In this document: positions 27,401 to 34,597 of the stretch, in pieces
Position numbering within the stretch: position 1 is the stretch's first letter
How the letters are laid out: each line of letters starts with the position of its first letter
NCBI RefSeq assembly: GCF_014117215.1
Contig: NZ_JACGXS010000001.1
Span: 868,001 to 932,000, forward strand
DNA from: Stenotrophomonas tumulicola
Lineage (GTDB): Bacteria > Pseudomonadota > Gammaproteobacteria > Xanthomonadales > Xanthomonadaceae
DNA: 64,000 bases
Direction of reading: 5' to 3'
Notes under the pieces: model-generated
Seen by the model: the letters and a program-made list of their open reading frames with translations, nothing else
What the model was told of the DNA's origin: nothing
The model's database searches: none
Translations under genes and position numbers: made by a program

Positions 27401-27627
27401 GGCTGCTGCCGATGGCGACCTCCCATGCAATCGGTGCCGAAACCCAGAAGCCGCTGGCGGTGGTGGTGATCGGCGGATTGCTCACGGCGATGCTGCTGAC
27501 CCTGCTGGTCCTGCCGACGTTGTATTACTGGGTGCATCGCCGGCGCGAGGCGCGGGCGGGACGGGGCAACAGCGCCGGAAGCACGGAGGCGGGTGATCCA
27601 ACGGTGCTGGGCATCCATCGGTCGTGA
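24487..27627 (+). CDS. Heavy-metal efflux RND pump (CzcA/CusA family)
   Basis: A 1046-aa inner-membrane pump with 12 predicted transmembrane helices in two halves and two large periplasmic loops. The TM4 motif is DFGIIIDGAVIVTEH: Asp393, Asp399 and Glu406 match the D-D-E proton-relay triad of divalent-metal HME-RND pumps. The residue after that Glu is His where CzcA has Asn. Proton-driven export of Zn, Co, Ni, Cd or Cu/Ag is expected; the exact metal cannot be read. Controlled probably by the divergent two-component system. Distinct from the second, transposon-borne CzcA at 59901. Confidence 0.9.
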   Translation: MIDRLIAYCLRQPLMVMLALLIFIGGSVAAFRQLPVEAFPDVSDTQVTVVTLHPGRAAEEVEREVTMPLEVALSGIPHSVRVFSHTQFGLSMIILTFDDGADDYFARAQVMERLQGVDLPEGVQPEMEAMSSAVGEIYRYVLHAPHMSSTELRTVQEWVMERRLRTVPGVADVVSFGGFARTFQVEPDLGKLRDRGISLEEFAGALERGSANAGGGYVERGQQQYLIRGVGLMRSPADIGTVVVGERQGTPVLVRDLARIVDTGLPRQGLVGQDDNDDAVFGMVLMRKGENPSLVLDALHQRVAEIEASHLPEGVTLEPFYDRSWLVSTTLKTVFRNLVEGALLVFLVLWLFLYNARAALIVAAMMPLALLSTFLGLHLWGVPANLLSLGAMDFGIIIDGAVIVTEHIVSRMAQMPAGSTRRERMATVLSAASEVGRPTFFSMLIIIAAHIPIFTLQRQEGRMFAPMAYSVTSALIGALILALTVVPLLCFWWLRRERLKGENPVMNRLVGWYRPWLEGAMARPRTVVLSAVAMLVVTLALGTRLGSEFLPELDEGSIWLTATLDPSTSLAEAQAQSRRVRDLVRTLPEVSTVVAKLGRPEDGSDAKGANQIEALVALKPESEWTRRIDKRELVAQMQRLLEERIPGPEFSISQPVRDNILESISQIKGQVVIKVSGEDLDVLTRQAQAILAQVKGVAGVESAFIDRDGSLPQLRIDIDRDRAARYGLNVQDIDAVIETAIGGREVGQLWEGERQFPISLRLSDADRDLQRLRTVPVGTASGQTVMLGDVADFQMASGAINISRENAQRVKAVSIFIAGRDMGSVVADMRRQVDASIDLPEGYRIAWSGEFENQQRAMARLGWVVPLSVLIIFVLLFDAFKDVTSAALILANVPLAMIGGILALLLTGIPLSVSAAIGFIALFGQAVLNGVIMLTRFGQLREQGMALYDAVVQGALQRLRTVLMTALLAMFGLLPMATSHAIGAETQKPLAVVVIGGLLTAMLLTLLVLPTLYYWVHRRREARAGRGNSAGSTEAGDPTVLGIHRS

Positions 27628-27651
27628 TCGTCATCCCGTGCGCCCCCGGCT

Positions 27652-27707
27652 GGCGCGAACATGCAGGTCGGACGATACTCCGGGTCGACCTGCATGCGTG
27701 TCGCGCC
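27652..27707. terminator. Long hairpin downstream of the RND operon
   Basis: The perfect 11-bp arms CATGCAGGTCG (27660-27670) and CGACCTGCATG (27686-27696) are extended outward by GGCGCGA / TCGCGCC. There is no T-tract, so this is either a terminator/processing site for the efflux operon or an operator for the next gene (starts 27764). Confidence 0.5.
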
Positions 27708-27763
27708 TTGTGGCCACCCCTGCAGGCCCATCCGTCACGGAAACAACCTGAGGAAGGCATGCC

Positions 27764-28099
27764 ATGCTCGACTGGAATGAATACCGGACAGACCTGAAGA
27801 AAAGAATCTCCGAGATCGGCAAGCTGTCGCCGGATACGGTCCGTGGCTACGCGACGCTGAGCAATGCAGGGGCCCAGACCAACCATCTGGACGCCAAGAC
27901 CCGCGAGTTGATCAGCCTGGCCGTAGCAGTGACGACACGATGCGATGGCTGCATCACCGTCCACGTGGATGCCGCGCTCAAGCACGGTGCCAGCCGCGAG
28001 GAGATCGCCGAGGCGCTGGGCGTGGCGGTGGCGCTCAATGCCGGTGCCGCGCTGGTGTATTCGGCACGCGTCATGGATGCCGTTGACGCGCATCCGTAG
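27764..28099 (+). CDS. AhpD-like carboxymuconolactone decarboxylase family protein
   Basis: A 111-aa protein preceded by AGGAAG. It consists of one CMD domain with the redox motif RCDGCITVH: Cys60, Cys63 and His67, as in AhpD-type alkylhydroperoxidases. Such proteins reduce peroxides via the CxxC pair or act in thiol redox. Single gene, convergent with the serine hydrolase at 28114 (14 bp apart). Confidence 0.9.
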   Translation: MLDWNEYRTDLKKRISEIGKLSPDTVRGYATLSNAGAQTNHLDAKTRELISLAVAVTTRCDGCITVHVDAALKHGASREEIAEALGVAVALNAGAALVYSARVMDAVDAHP

Positions 28100-28113
28100 T
28101 ACGCCGCGTCGAT

Positions 28114-29604
28114 TCAGTTGCCCTTTGCCGTCCCGGCCAGTGCCCGAGACTTCGCATACATCGCCTCGGCTGTTGCCGTGTCGCCGAGTGCGGCGTGGCA
28201 TTCGGCCAGGCTGTCCCATGCGTTGGCCGATCCAGGGTAGAGCGTGGTGTTAAGGGTGAACACCTTCAACGCCACGCGCGCGCCCAGGTTCTCGCGGATT
28301 GCATAACCGGTGGCGTTGATCGCGCGCTCCAGCTCGGCGGCGGGGATGCCGCTTCCATCGCGCAGCCACGCCTGCATCGCGTCTTCGCCAGCGCTGCCTT
28401 CGGCCAGTGCATGGGCGATCAGGCGCTCGGACAGCAGCGCATGCGGAAACGCTTCCGGTGCCGCCACGGCCATCACGCTGTCCACCAGCGTGCTGGACCA
28501 GACGTTGCGTGCGCTGCCATTGGTGAAGTACACGAAGATCCAGGTGTCACCAGCCAGGGTGCCCTTGTAGGCCAGTCGTGCCCGTACGCGCGTGCCGCCG
28601 TCATGGCCGACCTGGGTGTAGCCGTCGTTCCGGAGCGTATCCCAGCCACTGGAAATGTAATTGGTACTGCCGCTGCTCAATACCTGCGGCTGCCAAAGCG
28701 CCTCAAGTGTCGCGGGCCGGACCAGCTTGCCGGCGGCCAGCGCCTGCAGGAACCGGTTCATGTCAGCCACGGTGGTCTGCAGGTCGGAGTGGCCATACCC
28801 ATAGTCCTTGAAGGCCTCTTCGTTGGCTGCCTGCAGCGCCCCCTGCCTGCCGACATAAGCCACCGCAGCACGGTTGCGCGGCACGCCGGGTTTGCCCAGC
28901 CAGGTGCTGCGCAGCTCCAGCGGCTGCAGGATGCGCCTGCGTGCAATGGTGGGGTAGGGCTGCCGGTAATGCGCTTCCAACAGGGCGCTGAGCACCAGGA
29001 AGTTGGTCTGGGTATAGCGGACGCGGCTACCCGGCACGAACAGCATTGGCGCATCGCCGGCAACCGCCAATGCAGCAGCAAGCGTGGGCGCCAGGCCGAT
29101 GTAGCCCTTGCTTGTCCAGTGCCCATTGCGGTCCTCGAAATATTCGGCAACCCCGGAGCTATGGTTGAGGAAATCGCGCACCGGAATCGCCTGCCACGCC
29201 GCTGGCAGGTTGGGCACATGGCGGCTGGCGGGTGCGTCCAGGTCCAGCGCGCCCTCATCCACAAGCTGCATCACCAGCGTGCTGGTGAACAGCTTTGCCA
29301 GGGACTGCGCGCCGAAGACCGTGTCGGCGGTGACAGGGGCATGCTGGCTCCTGTCCCGTTCGCCGCCTTCAGCCTGGTAGACGATGGTGCCGTTGTGGGC
29401 GACCAGCACGGCCTGGCCAGCGATGCCATAGCGCTCGCGGTTGGTTTCAAGCTGCGCGTCCAGCCGGGCAGACAGTTCCGGAGCGGTCGCCACGGCGCCC
29501 AGGGCGAGGCCGCGTTCGCCCGCACCGGGGCTGTCGGCTTGGGCCGGTAACGCCATGGACACCAACATGCCAGCCAAGAGCGGGGCGATGATCGAACCGT
29601 GCAT
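28114..29604 (-). CDS. Secreted beta-lactamase-fold serine hydrolase with C-terminal TPR-like tail
   Basis: A 496-aa protein if started at 29604 (AAGG upstream, good signal peptide ending LPAQA); an ATG at 29634 is possible. The class C/penicillin-binding fold shows the SxxK motif SLAK (Ser101, Lys104). The second motif reads YTQ where class C enzymes have YxN, and a third motif HDGG is present (VGHDGGTRV). The C-terminal about 90 residues carry a tetratricopeptide-like pair (SANAWDSLAECHAALGD). Enzymes of this type are esterases or D-peptidases more often than true beta-lactamases. Confidence 0.83.
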   Translation of the reverse strand: MHGSIIAPLLAGMLVSMALPAQADSPGAGERGLALGAVATAPELSARLDAQLETNRERYGIAGQAVLVAHNGTIVYQAEGGERDRSQHAPVTADTVFGAQSLAKLFTSTLVMQLVDEGALDLDAPASRHVPNLPAAWQAIPVRDFLNHSSGVAEYFEDRNGHWTSKGYIGLAPTLAAALAVAGDAPMLFVPGSRVRYTQTNFLVLSALLEAHYRQPYPTIARRRILQPLELRSTWLGKPGVPRNRAAVAYVGRQGALQAANEEAFKDYGYGHSDLQTTVADMNRFLQALAAGKLVRPATLEALWQPQVLSSGSTNYISSGWDTLRNDGYTQVGHDGGTRVRARLAYKGTLAGDTWIFVYFTNGSARNVWSSTLVDSVMAVAAPEAFPHALLSERLIAHALAEGSAGEDAMQAWLRDGSGIPAAELERAINATGYAIRENLGARVALKVFTLNTTLYPGSANAWDSLAECHAALGDTATAEAMYAKSRALAGTAKGN

Positions 29605-29757
29605 CCATGCGGCCTTGATCGATGGGAGCGCCATACTATGGGAATGCCCGGCGGCCATGGTCAACCCCAGGGGCGACCATCAGCTCACTCGGCCGGCGGC
29701 AGCAGCGGCCGGCGACGCAAGGCTCACGCAACCCGCCCCCCCACCATCACTGCCGGA

Positions 29758-30531
29758 TCAGTCCAGCGCGTGCCGTGGGCCAGCGGACGCACAGTCCCTT
29801 GCAGGCTGTGGGGCGTCGGCGACCACCCACGCCACCGCGGCATCGAACAGGCGGTGGCCGTTGGGGGTCATGCGCTCGAACGTGCCGTTGTCCATGCCGA
29901 TGAACACCCGGCGTGCCGGTGCCAGGAAGTCACCGTCCATCGTCGCCCCGCGCTCGTAACCGAACAGGGTGGCCTTCCCGGGCGCGCCCGGCCAGGTCAT
30001 GATCACGTCCGCGCCGAGCCCGGGGCGTCCCCAGCCGGCCGGCGTGCGGGCCTCGGTCCAGGTGGTCAGGCCGGCGGGGATTCCTGCGGACAACGGGTGT
30101 GGCGCACGCACCATCCACCCGTAATGACCGGTCTCGAGCTCGCCGAAATCATCATCGCGCAACAGCCCGGTGAAGCGCAGGTCGTCGAGCAGGTCATTCT
30201 CCCAGGTCAGCAATGGCACGCGCATGCGCCGCAACGTGCCGACCAGCGCCGCCTCTGCCGTGAACTGATTGGAGCGCACGGTGGAGGACAGCAGCACGGC
30301 GTCGTAACCGCACACGTCAAGCTTTGAATCCAGCCCTTCGCTGGTCGTCACCGCGTAGCCGGCCGCCTGCAGGTGCGCGGTGATCGCGGGATCGGATGAC
30401 CCATTGGGTGGTGCGGCGCGCATGATCAGCAGCAGGTTGCCCTTGGCCGGTTCCGCATGGACTGCGCCGGCGAGCAGCATCATGCAGGCGCAGAACGCGA
30501 GGGCAGGGATCTTGTTGCCGGATGCTCTCAT
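29758..30531 (-). CDS. Secreted protein with ThuA/glutamine-amidotransferase-like fold
   Basis: A 257-aa protein with signal peptide (ending AGAVHA). The mature part begins KGNLLLIMRAAPPNGSSD and has alternating strands and helices (VLLSSTV, VPLLTWENDLLDDL, RRVFIGMDN) reminiscent of the class I amidotransferase/ThuA flavodoxin-like fold, but no catalytic Cys-His pair is apparent. Its ATG overlaps the stop of the upstream receptor gene (ATGA), so it belongs to the iron operon. Function unknown; the fold call is inference. Confidence 0.65.
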   Translation of the reverse strand: MRASGNKIPALAFCACMMLLAGAVHAEPAKGNLLLIMRAAPPNGSSDPAITAHLQAAGYAVTTSEGLDSKLDVCGYDAVLLSSTVRSNQFTAEAALVGTLRRMRVPLLTWENDLLDDLRFTGLLRDDDFGELETGHYGWMVRAPHPLSAGIPAGLTTWTEARTPAGWGRPGLGADVIMTWPGAPGKATLFGYERGATMDGDFLAPARRVFIGMDNGTFERMTPNGHRLFDAAVAWVVADAPQPARDCASAGPRHALD

Positions 30532-32981
30532 CGGAAGCTCCCGCTGAAGGACACCATCACCGAGCGGCCCGCGGCGGGCGCGACCTGCACCAGTGAGGTG
30601 GCCGATTCAATGTAGTTTTCATTGGTGATGTTCTTCAGGCTGAGCGTCAGCCGGCGCCGCGGATCGAAGCGGTACCAGACGCTGGCATCCAGGCGGGTGT
30701 ATCCGCCGATGTCCAGCAGGTTGTCGAGGTCGCCCCAGCGGGCACTGGCCGCCTGGATGCCGGCACCGGCACCAAAGCCGCGCCCAAGCCCCTGGTTCGG
30801 CTCCCATGTCGCCCAGATACTGCCGCTGCGCTTGGGCACGTTGGTCAGCATGTTGCCGACCGGAAACTCACTGGAGGCGATCAGCTCCGAATCGGTGAGC
30901 GCTGCGCTGCCGATGATCTTCCAGGCATCGGAAAGTTGCCCGGTGATGTCCAGTTCGACGCCGCGTACCCGTTGCTCACCTGCATCCAGGTTGTAGCCCG
31001 GATTGGCGGCATCCTGCTGCGCCACGTGCGCCCGGGTGAGCTGGAACACGGCCGTCGTGAGGGTGAGCCGCTGGTTCCACAGATCGGCTTTCACACCCAT
31101 CTCGTACTGCTCGCCGGTCTCGGCGGGAATCGGCTCACCGGTGAGCGTCGGCTCGGGCTTGGACTGGAAGGATTTGGTGAAGTCGGCGAACAGTGACACG
31201 TTGGGAACCGGCTTCCAGACCAGTCCCACCCGTGGCGACCAGGCCTTTTCGTCCGAACCGTAGCTGGTCAGCCCCGCGTCGGTCTGCTTTGCGTGGTCGA
31301 AGCGCGCACCCACCAGCAGGTTGAGTGTTTCACCGATGTCGATCTGGTCCTGCAGGTAGAGCGCGCGTGTTTCCGCATTCACTTCACGATCCGGACGCTG
31401 GGTGAACGCGGTCGGCCGCGCGCCATGGACCGGGTTGTCGATATCAATCGCGGCCAGCGGCGAATTGAAGAAGGTCCGGAAGCGGTAGGAATCGGTGTAC
31501 TGCAGGCCAATCACCGCAGTATGGTCGACGGCGCCGGTGGAGAAACGCGCGACCATGTCGAACTGCACATCATGGTTGTGGTTCTTCTCGTGCTGTTCCA
31601 CCGCCGTGCGCGTCACCGTGCGACGGCCCGTGGCGGGGTCCACGCGGACGGCGTTGTAGTTGACGCCCAGCAGGTCCAGGCTGCCCTCATCGTAATGCCC
31701 CATGTGGCGCAGGGTGATGGCATCGCTGACATCATGCTCGATGCGGTAGCCGAGTTCCTTTCGGGTCGACTCGAAGGTGGCCCAGTCCTCGCCGAGGAAG
31801 CGGTCGCGGGGCAGGTCGATGGTATAGCCGCTGCCGTCGGCCTTGGGGACCGATACGATGCCCCGGTCCACCTGGCTGTTCTGCCGCTGCCAGGTCACGC
31901 TGGCGGTGGCACGGGTGCGTTCACCCGGCTCCCAGCCGAGTGCGGCGGACAGGAACGTGCGCTCGAAAGGCTCGGGCTGGTTGCGGAACCCGCCACTGGT
32001 CTGCGTCGCCCCGATGAGGCGGTAGGCAAGCTCATTTGCCTCACCCAGCGGGCCGGTCACGTCGATCTCGCCGCGATAGAAGTCATCGCTGCCCACCTGC
32101 ACGGTGTAGTTGGCCTCCGGGGTGAACTGCGGCTTCTTGGTGACCAGGTTGATCAGGCCACCGGGATCGCCGCGGCCGTACAGCACCGAGGCAGGACCCT
32201 TCAGCACTTCCACGCGTTCGATGTTGGCCAGGTCGCGGAAACTGTCGTTGGTTTCGATGGCCGGACTGAGCATCACGCTGTCCACGGCGTAGTAGGACGA
32301 CCGGAATCCGCGGATGGTGAAGCTCTCCGAACGGTTGCCGGCGGTGGTCCCGGCCTGTACGCCGCTCACATTCATCACCACGCTGGTCAGGTCGTTGAGC
32401 TGCTGGTCATCGATCACGGCACGCGGCACGACCTGGATGGACTGCGCGATATCGCGCAGGTTGGCACCAGTGCGGGTGGCGGTGGTGGTGTTCTCGGTGT
32501 CGTAGCCTTCGCCACGCTGGGCCAGGACGCGGATCTCCGATAGCGTGACGGCCTCGCGTTCCTCATGCCGGGGCCGGGGGGCAGGCAGGATGGCCGCTGC
32601 AGGGCGCGGACCGACATGGTAGCTGCCATCGGCTGACTTCAGCGCCTGTACCGGCGTATCCGCCAACAGCGCGGCCAGGGCCTGGTCCGGCGTGAACTGG
32701 CCGCGCAGGGGATGCGCGCGCAGGTGCCGCAGGGTGGCGCCATCGTAGGTCAGCAGCAGGTTGGAACGCGCGGCGACGGCACGCAGCGAGGACGCCAGCG
32801 GACCTTCCGGAATGTCATAGGCCTGCACGGCTGCGGCAGGCGCGGACTGGGCCAGCGCTGGGATGGGCGACGCCAGGGCAACCGGGCAGGTGCTGAGGGC
32901 CAGCAGAAGGCCGCGTCGCAGGAGCGAATCGCCGGCGGCGACGTGGCGGACGCTGCGATGGGCTGAAGTGGGGGAGGGCAT
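30528..32981 (-). CDS. TonB-dependent siderophore receptor with STN signalling domain
   Basis: An 817-aa receptor, start at 32981 (AGGATCC upstream). After the signal peptide comes an STN domain (YDIPEGPLASSLRAVAARSNLLL..., about residues 50-120), the domain that contacts FecR, then plug (IQVVPRAVIDDQQ..., VLKGPASVLYGRGDPGG) and a barrel ending in SFSGSFR. STN plus the adjacent FecI/FecR pair shows that ligand binding signals to the sigma factor. The plug GRGDPGG motif is typical of ferric-siderophore receptors. Confidence 0.93.
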   Translation of the reverse strand: MPSPTSAHRSVRHVAAGDSLLRRGLLLALSTCPVALASPIPALAQSAPAAAVQAYDIPEGPLASSLRAVAARSNLLLTYDGATLRHLRAHPLRGQFTPDQALAALLADTPVQALKSADGSYHVGPRPAAAILPAPRPRHEEREAVTLSEIRVLAQRGEGYDTENTTTATRTGANLRDIAQSIQVVPRAVIDDQQLNDLTSVVMNVSGVQAGTTAGNRSESFTIRGFRSSYYAVDSVMLSPAIETNDSFRDLANIERVEVLKGPASVLYGRGDPGGLINLVTKKPQFTPEANYTVQVGSDDFYRGEIDVTGPLGEANELAYRLIGATQTSGGFRNQPEPFERTFLSAALGWEPGERTRATASVTWQRQNSQVDRGIVSVPKADGSGYTIDLPRDRFLGEDWATFESTRKELGYRIEHDVSDAITLRHMGHYDEGSLDLLGVNYNAVRVDPATGRRTVTRTAVEQHEKNHNHDVQFDMVARFSTGAVDHTAVIGLQYTDSYRFRTFFNSPLAAIDIDNPVHGARPTAFTQRPDREVNAETRALYLQDQIDIGETLNLLVGARFDHAKQTDAGLTSYGSDEKAWSPRVGLVWKPVPNVSLFADFTKSFQSKPEPTLTGEPIPAETGEQYEMGVKADLWNQRLTLTTAVFQLTRAHVAQQDAANPGYNLDAGEQRVRGVELDITGQLSDAWKIIGSAALTDSELIASSEFPVGNMLTNVPKRSGSIWATWEPNQGLGRGFGAGAGIQAASARWGDLDNLLDIGGYTRLDASVWYRFDPRRRLTLSLKNITNENYIESATSLVQVAPAAGRSVMVSFSGSFR

Positions 32982-33092
32982 CTGGATCCTGTCTGTGGGG
33001 GCTTTCACCAATCAAGTGACGTGAGCGCGCGGATCGGGCAGTGATTCGCCGACTGATCGCCTGATCTGTCCGTGCCGCTCGCTGCAGCCGGA

Positions 33093-34067
33093 TCAGGCAG
33101 GCCCGACCACGACCCACCACGCGGTGCGCTGGCGGACCCGCACCGACAGCGCCGAAGACAATGCTTTCAGCACGGCATCGGTGTCCTGCAAGGGGAAAAC
33201 GCCGGAGACCAGACGCTGGCCAACGCGGGGATCGCAACGGATCACGCCGGGCCGGTAACGTGACAGCTCAGCGAGAAAGATCGCCAGGGGCATGTCGTCG
33301 ACAATCAACTGGCCGTCACGCCACGCGCCTGCCGTGGGTGCGAGCTGCTCGATGGGCTTGGCCGCCCTGGCGCCCAGCCTGATGGCTTCACCTGCCGCCA
33401 GCGCAGTGGTGGCAGCCCCCGATTGCAGCGACACCGCAGCCGCGCCTGCATGCACGGCTACCCAGGTGTAGTCGTCGAATCGTCTTGCCTGCACGAGGGC
33501 ATGCATGAAGTCGACCCGCGCGAAGGGGGTACGCAACAGCACCGATGCGTCCGCTGCCGCGTGCTGCGTGTCGATCATCACCTCGCCACTGAGCAGTTCC
33601 ACATGCCGCCGGGCATCCTGCAGCGACAGATTCAGTGCGCTGTGGGTATTCAACACCGCCGTCATGCCGGGTCCGAGCGCCAGCGTGCGCTGCTCGCTCT
33701 TGGCGGTCCGTACGTCAGCCAGTGCCTGCCGGCCATGGGGACTGCGTACCAGGGCAAAGCCGCCGGCACCTGAGATGCCGAGTGCCGCGATGGCTTTCAG
33801 TGCCTGCCGCCGTGCGGTCGGGCGCGGTTGCGGCGACAGGCTTGCAACGGCCGCCCTCCGGTCCAGCAGTGCGATCCGGCCGGTGACACGCTCCAGGTGC
33901 TGCCAGGCACGCTCATGTTCGGGGTCGGCCGCCCGCCACTGTCGCCATTGCTGGATGTCCTGCTCGGTGGCCTGGCCGGACATCAGTTCGGTCAACCATG
34001 CGGCGGCGGCATCGAGCACGGCATCGGCAAAGCGTGGCGGCACGTCCGCCGTCGCATCGTGCGCCAT
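33093..34067 (-). CDS. FecR-type anti-sigma/sigma-regulator protein
   Basis: A 324-aa protein. N-terminal cytoplasmic anti-sigma domain (AAAAWLTELMSGQATEQDIQQWRQWRAADPEHERAWQHLERV), a short transmembrane segment (about residues 90-108), and a periplasmic FecR domain (TALALGPGMTAVLN..., VELLSGEVMIDT, FARVDFMHA) ending with a C-terminal STN-interacting region. It relays the signal from the receptor at 30528 to the sigma factor just upstream (3 bp gap). Confidence 0.92.
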   Translation of the reverse strand: MAHDATADVPPRFADAVLDAAAAWLTELMSGQATEQDIQQWRQWRAADPEHERAWQHLERVTGRIALLDRRAAVASLSPQPRPTARRQALKAIAALGISGAGGFALVRSPHGRQALADVRTAKSEQRTLALGPGMTAVLNTHSALNLSLQDARRHVELLSGEVMIDTQHAAADASVLLRTPFARVDFMHALVQARRFDDYTWVAVHAGAAAVSLQSGAATTALAAGEAIRLGARAAKPIEQLAPTAGAWRDGQLIVDDMPLAIFLAELSRYRPGVIRCDPRVGQRLVSGVFPLQDTDAVLKALSSALSVRVRQRTAWWVVVGPA

Positions 34068-34070
34068 GAC

Positions 34071-34583
34071 TCAGCAAGCCATCAGGAAAAGGCACTGCCG
34101 GTTCGCCCGGGTCAGGTACTGCTTGACCGAGCTGCTGGATACGCCCAGCCGCCGCGCGATCTCGCTGTAGGACATCAGTTCCAGATGGGCCATCAGGAAC
34201 GCTTGGCGCGCCTTGCAGGGCAGGCCTTCCAGCGCCGCATCCAGGGCCCGGAGGGTTTCCAGCGCAAGCAACTGTGCCTCCGCAGACGGCGCATGCTCCG
34301 CGGGTGCAGCGGCGAGCTGTTCCAGGTAACTCTGTTCCAGCTTCCATCGTTGCCTGCGACGGATCAGTATCCGTCCGGCCACCGTGGCAAGGAAGGAGCG
34401 GGGCGCGCGGATATCCTGCGCGCCCCCTCCGCTGACGACCGCCAGAAAGGTGTCCTGGACTAGGTCCGCTGCATCGGTGGATGAGCCGACCCTGCGCCGC
34501 AACCAGCCGTGCAACCAGTTCCGGTGCTCGGCATAAAGGTCATGGACCGGATCATTCCAAGGCGGTGCAGCGCCTCTTGTCAT
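34071..34583 (-). CDS. FecI-type ECF sigma factor
   Basis: A 170-aa sigma factor with region 2 (LYAEHRNWLHGWLRRRVGSSTDAADLVQDTFLAV) and region 4 (LPCKARQAFLMAHLELMSYSEIARRLGVSSSSVKQYL). Regions and length fit the iron-starvation (FecI) group. It lies 14 bp after the first receptor gene and 3 bp before fecR, so all four are probably one transcript. Start at 34583 has only a weak ribosome site. Confidence 0.93.
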   Translation of the reverse strand: MTRGAAPPWNDPVHDLYAEHRNWLHGWLRRRVGSSTDAADLVQDTFLAVVSGGGAQDIRAPRSFLATVAGRILIRRRQRWKLEQSYLEQLAAAPAEHAPSAEAQLLALETLRALDAALEGLPCKARQAFLMAHLELMSYSEIARRLGVSSSSVKQYLTRANRQCLFLMAC

Positions 34584-34597
34584 CAGCCATCAACCGC

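Noticed and set aside
28114..29604. A true beta-lactamase conferring resistance
   Set aside because: SxxK is present, but the second motif is YTQ, and the length and TPR-like tail fit secreted esterase/peptidase relatives rather than a class C beta-lactamase.
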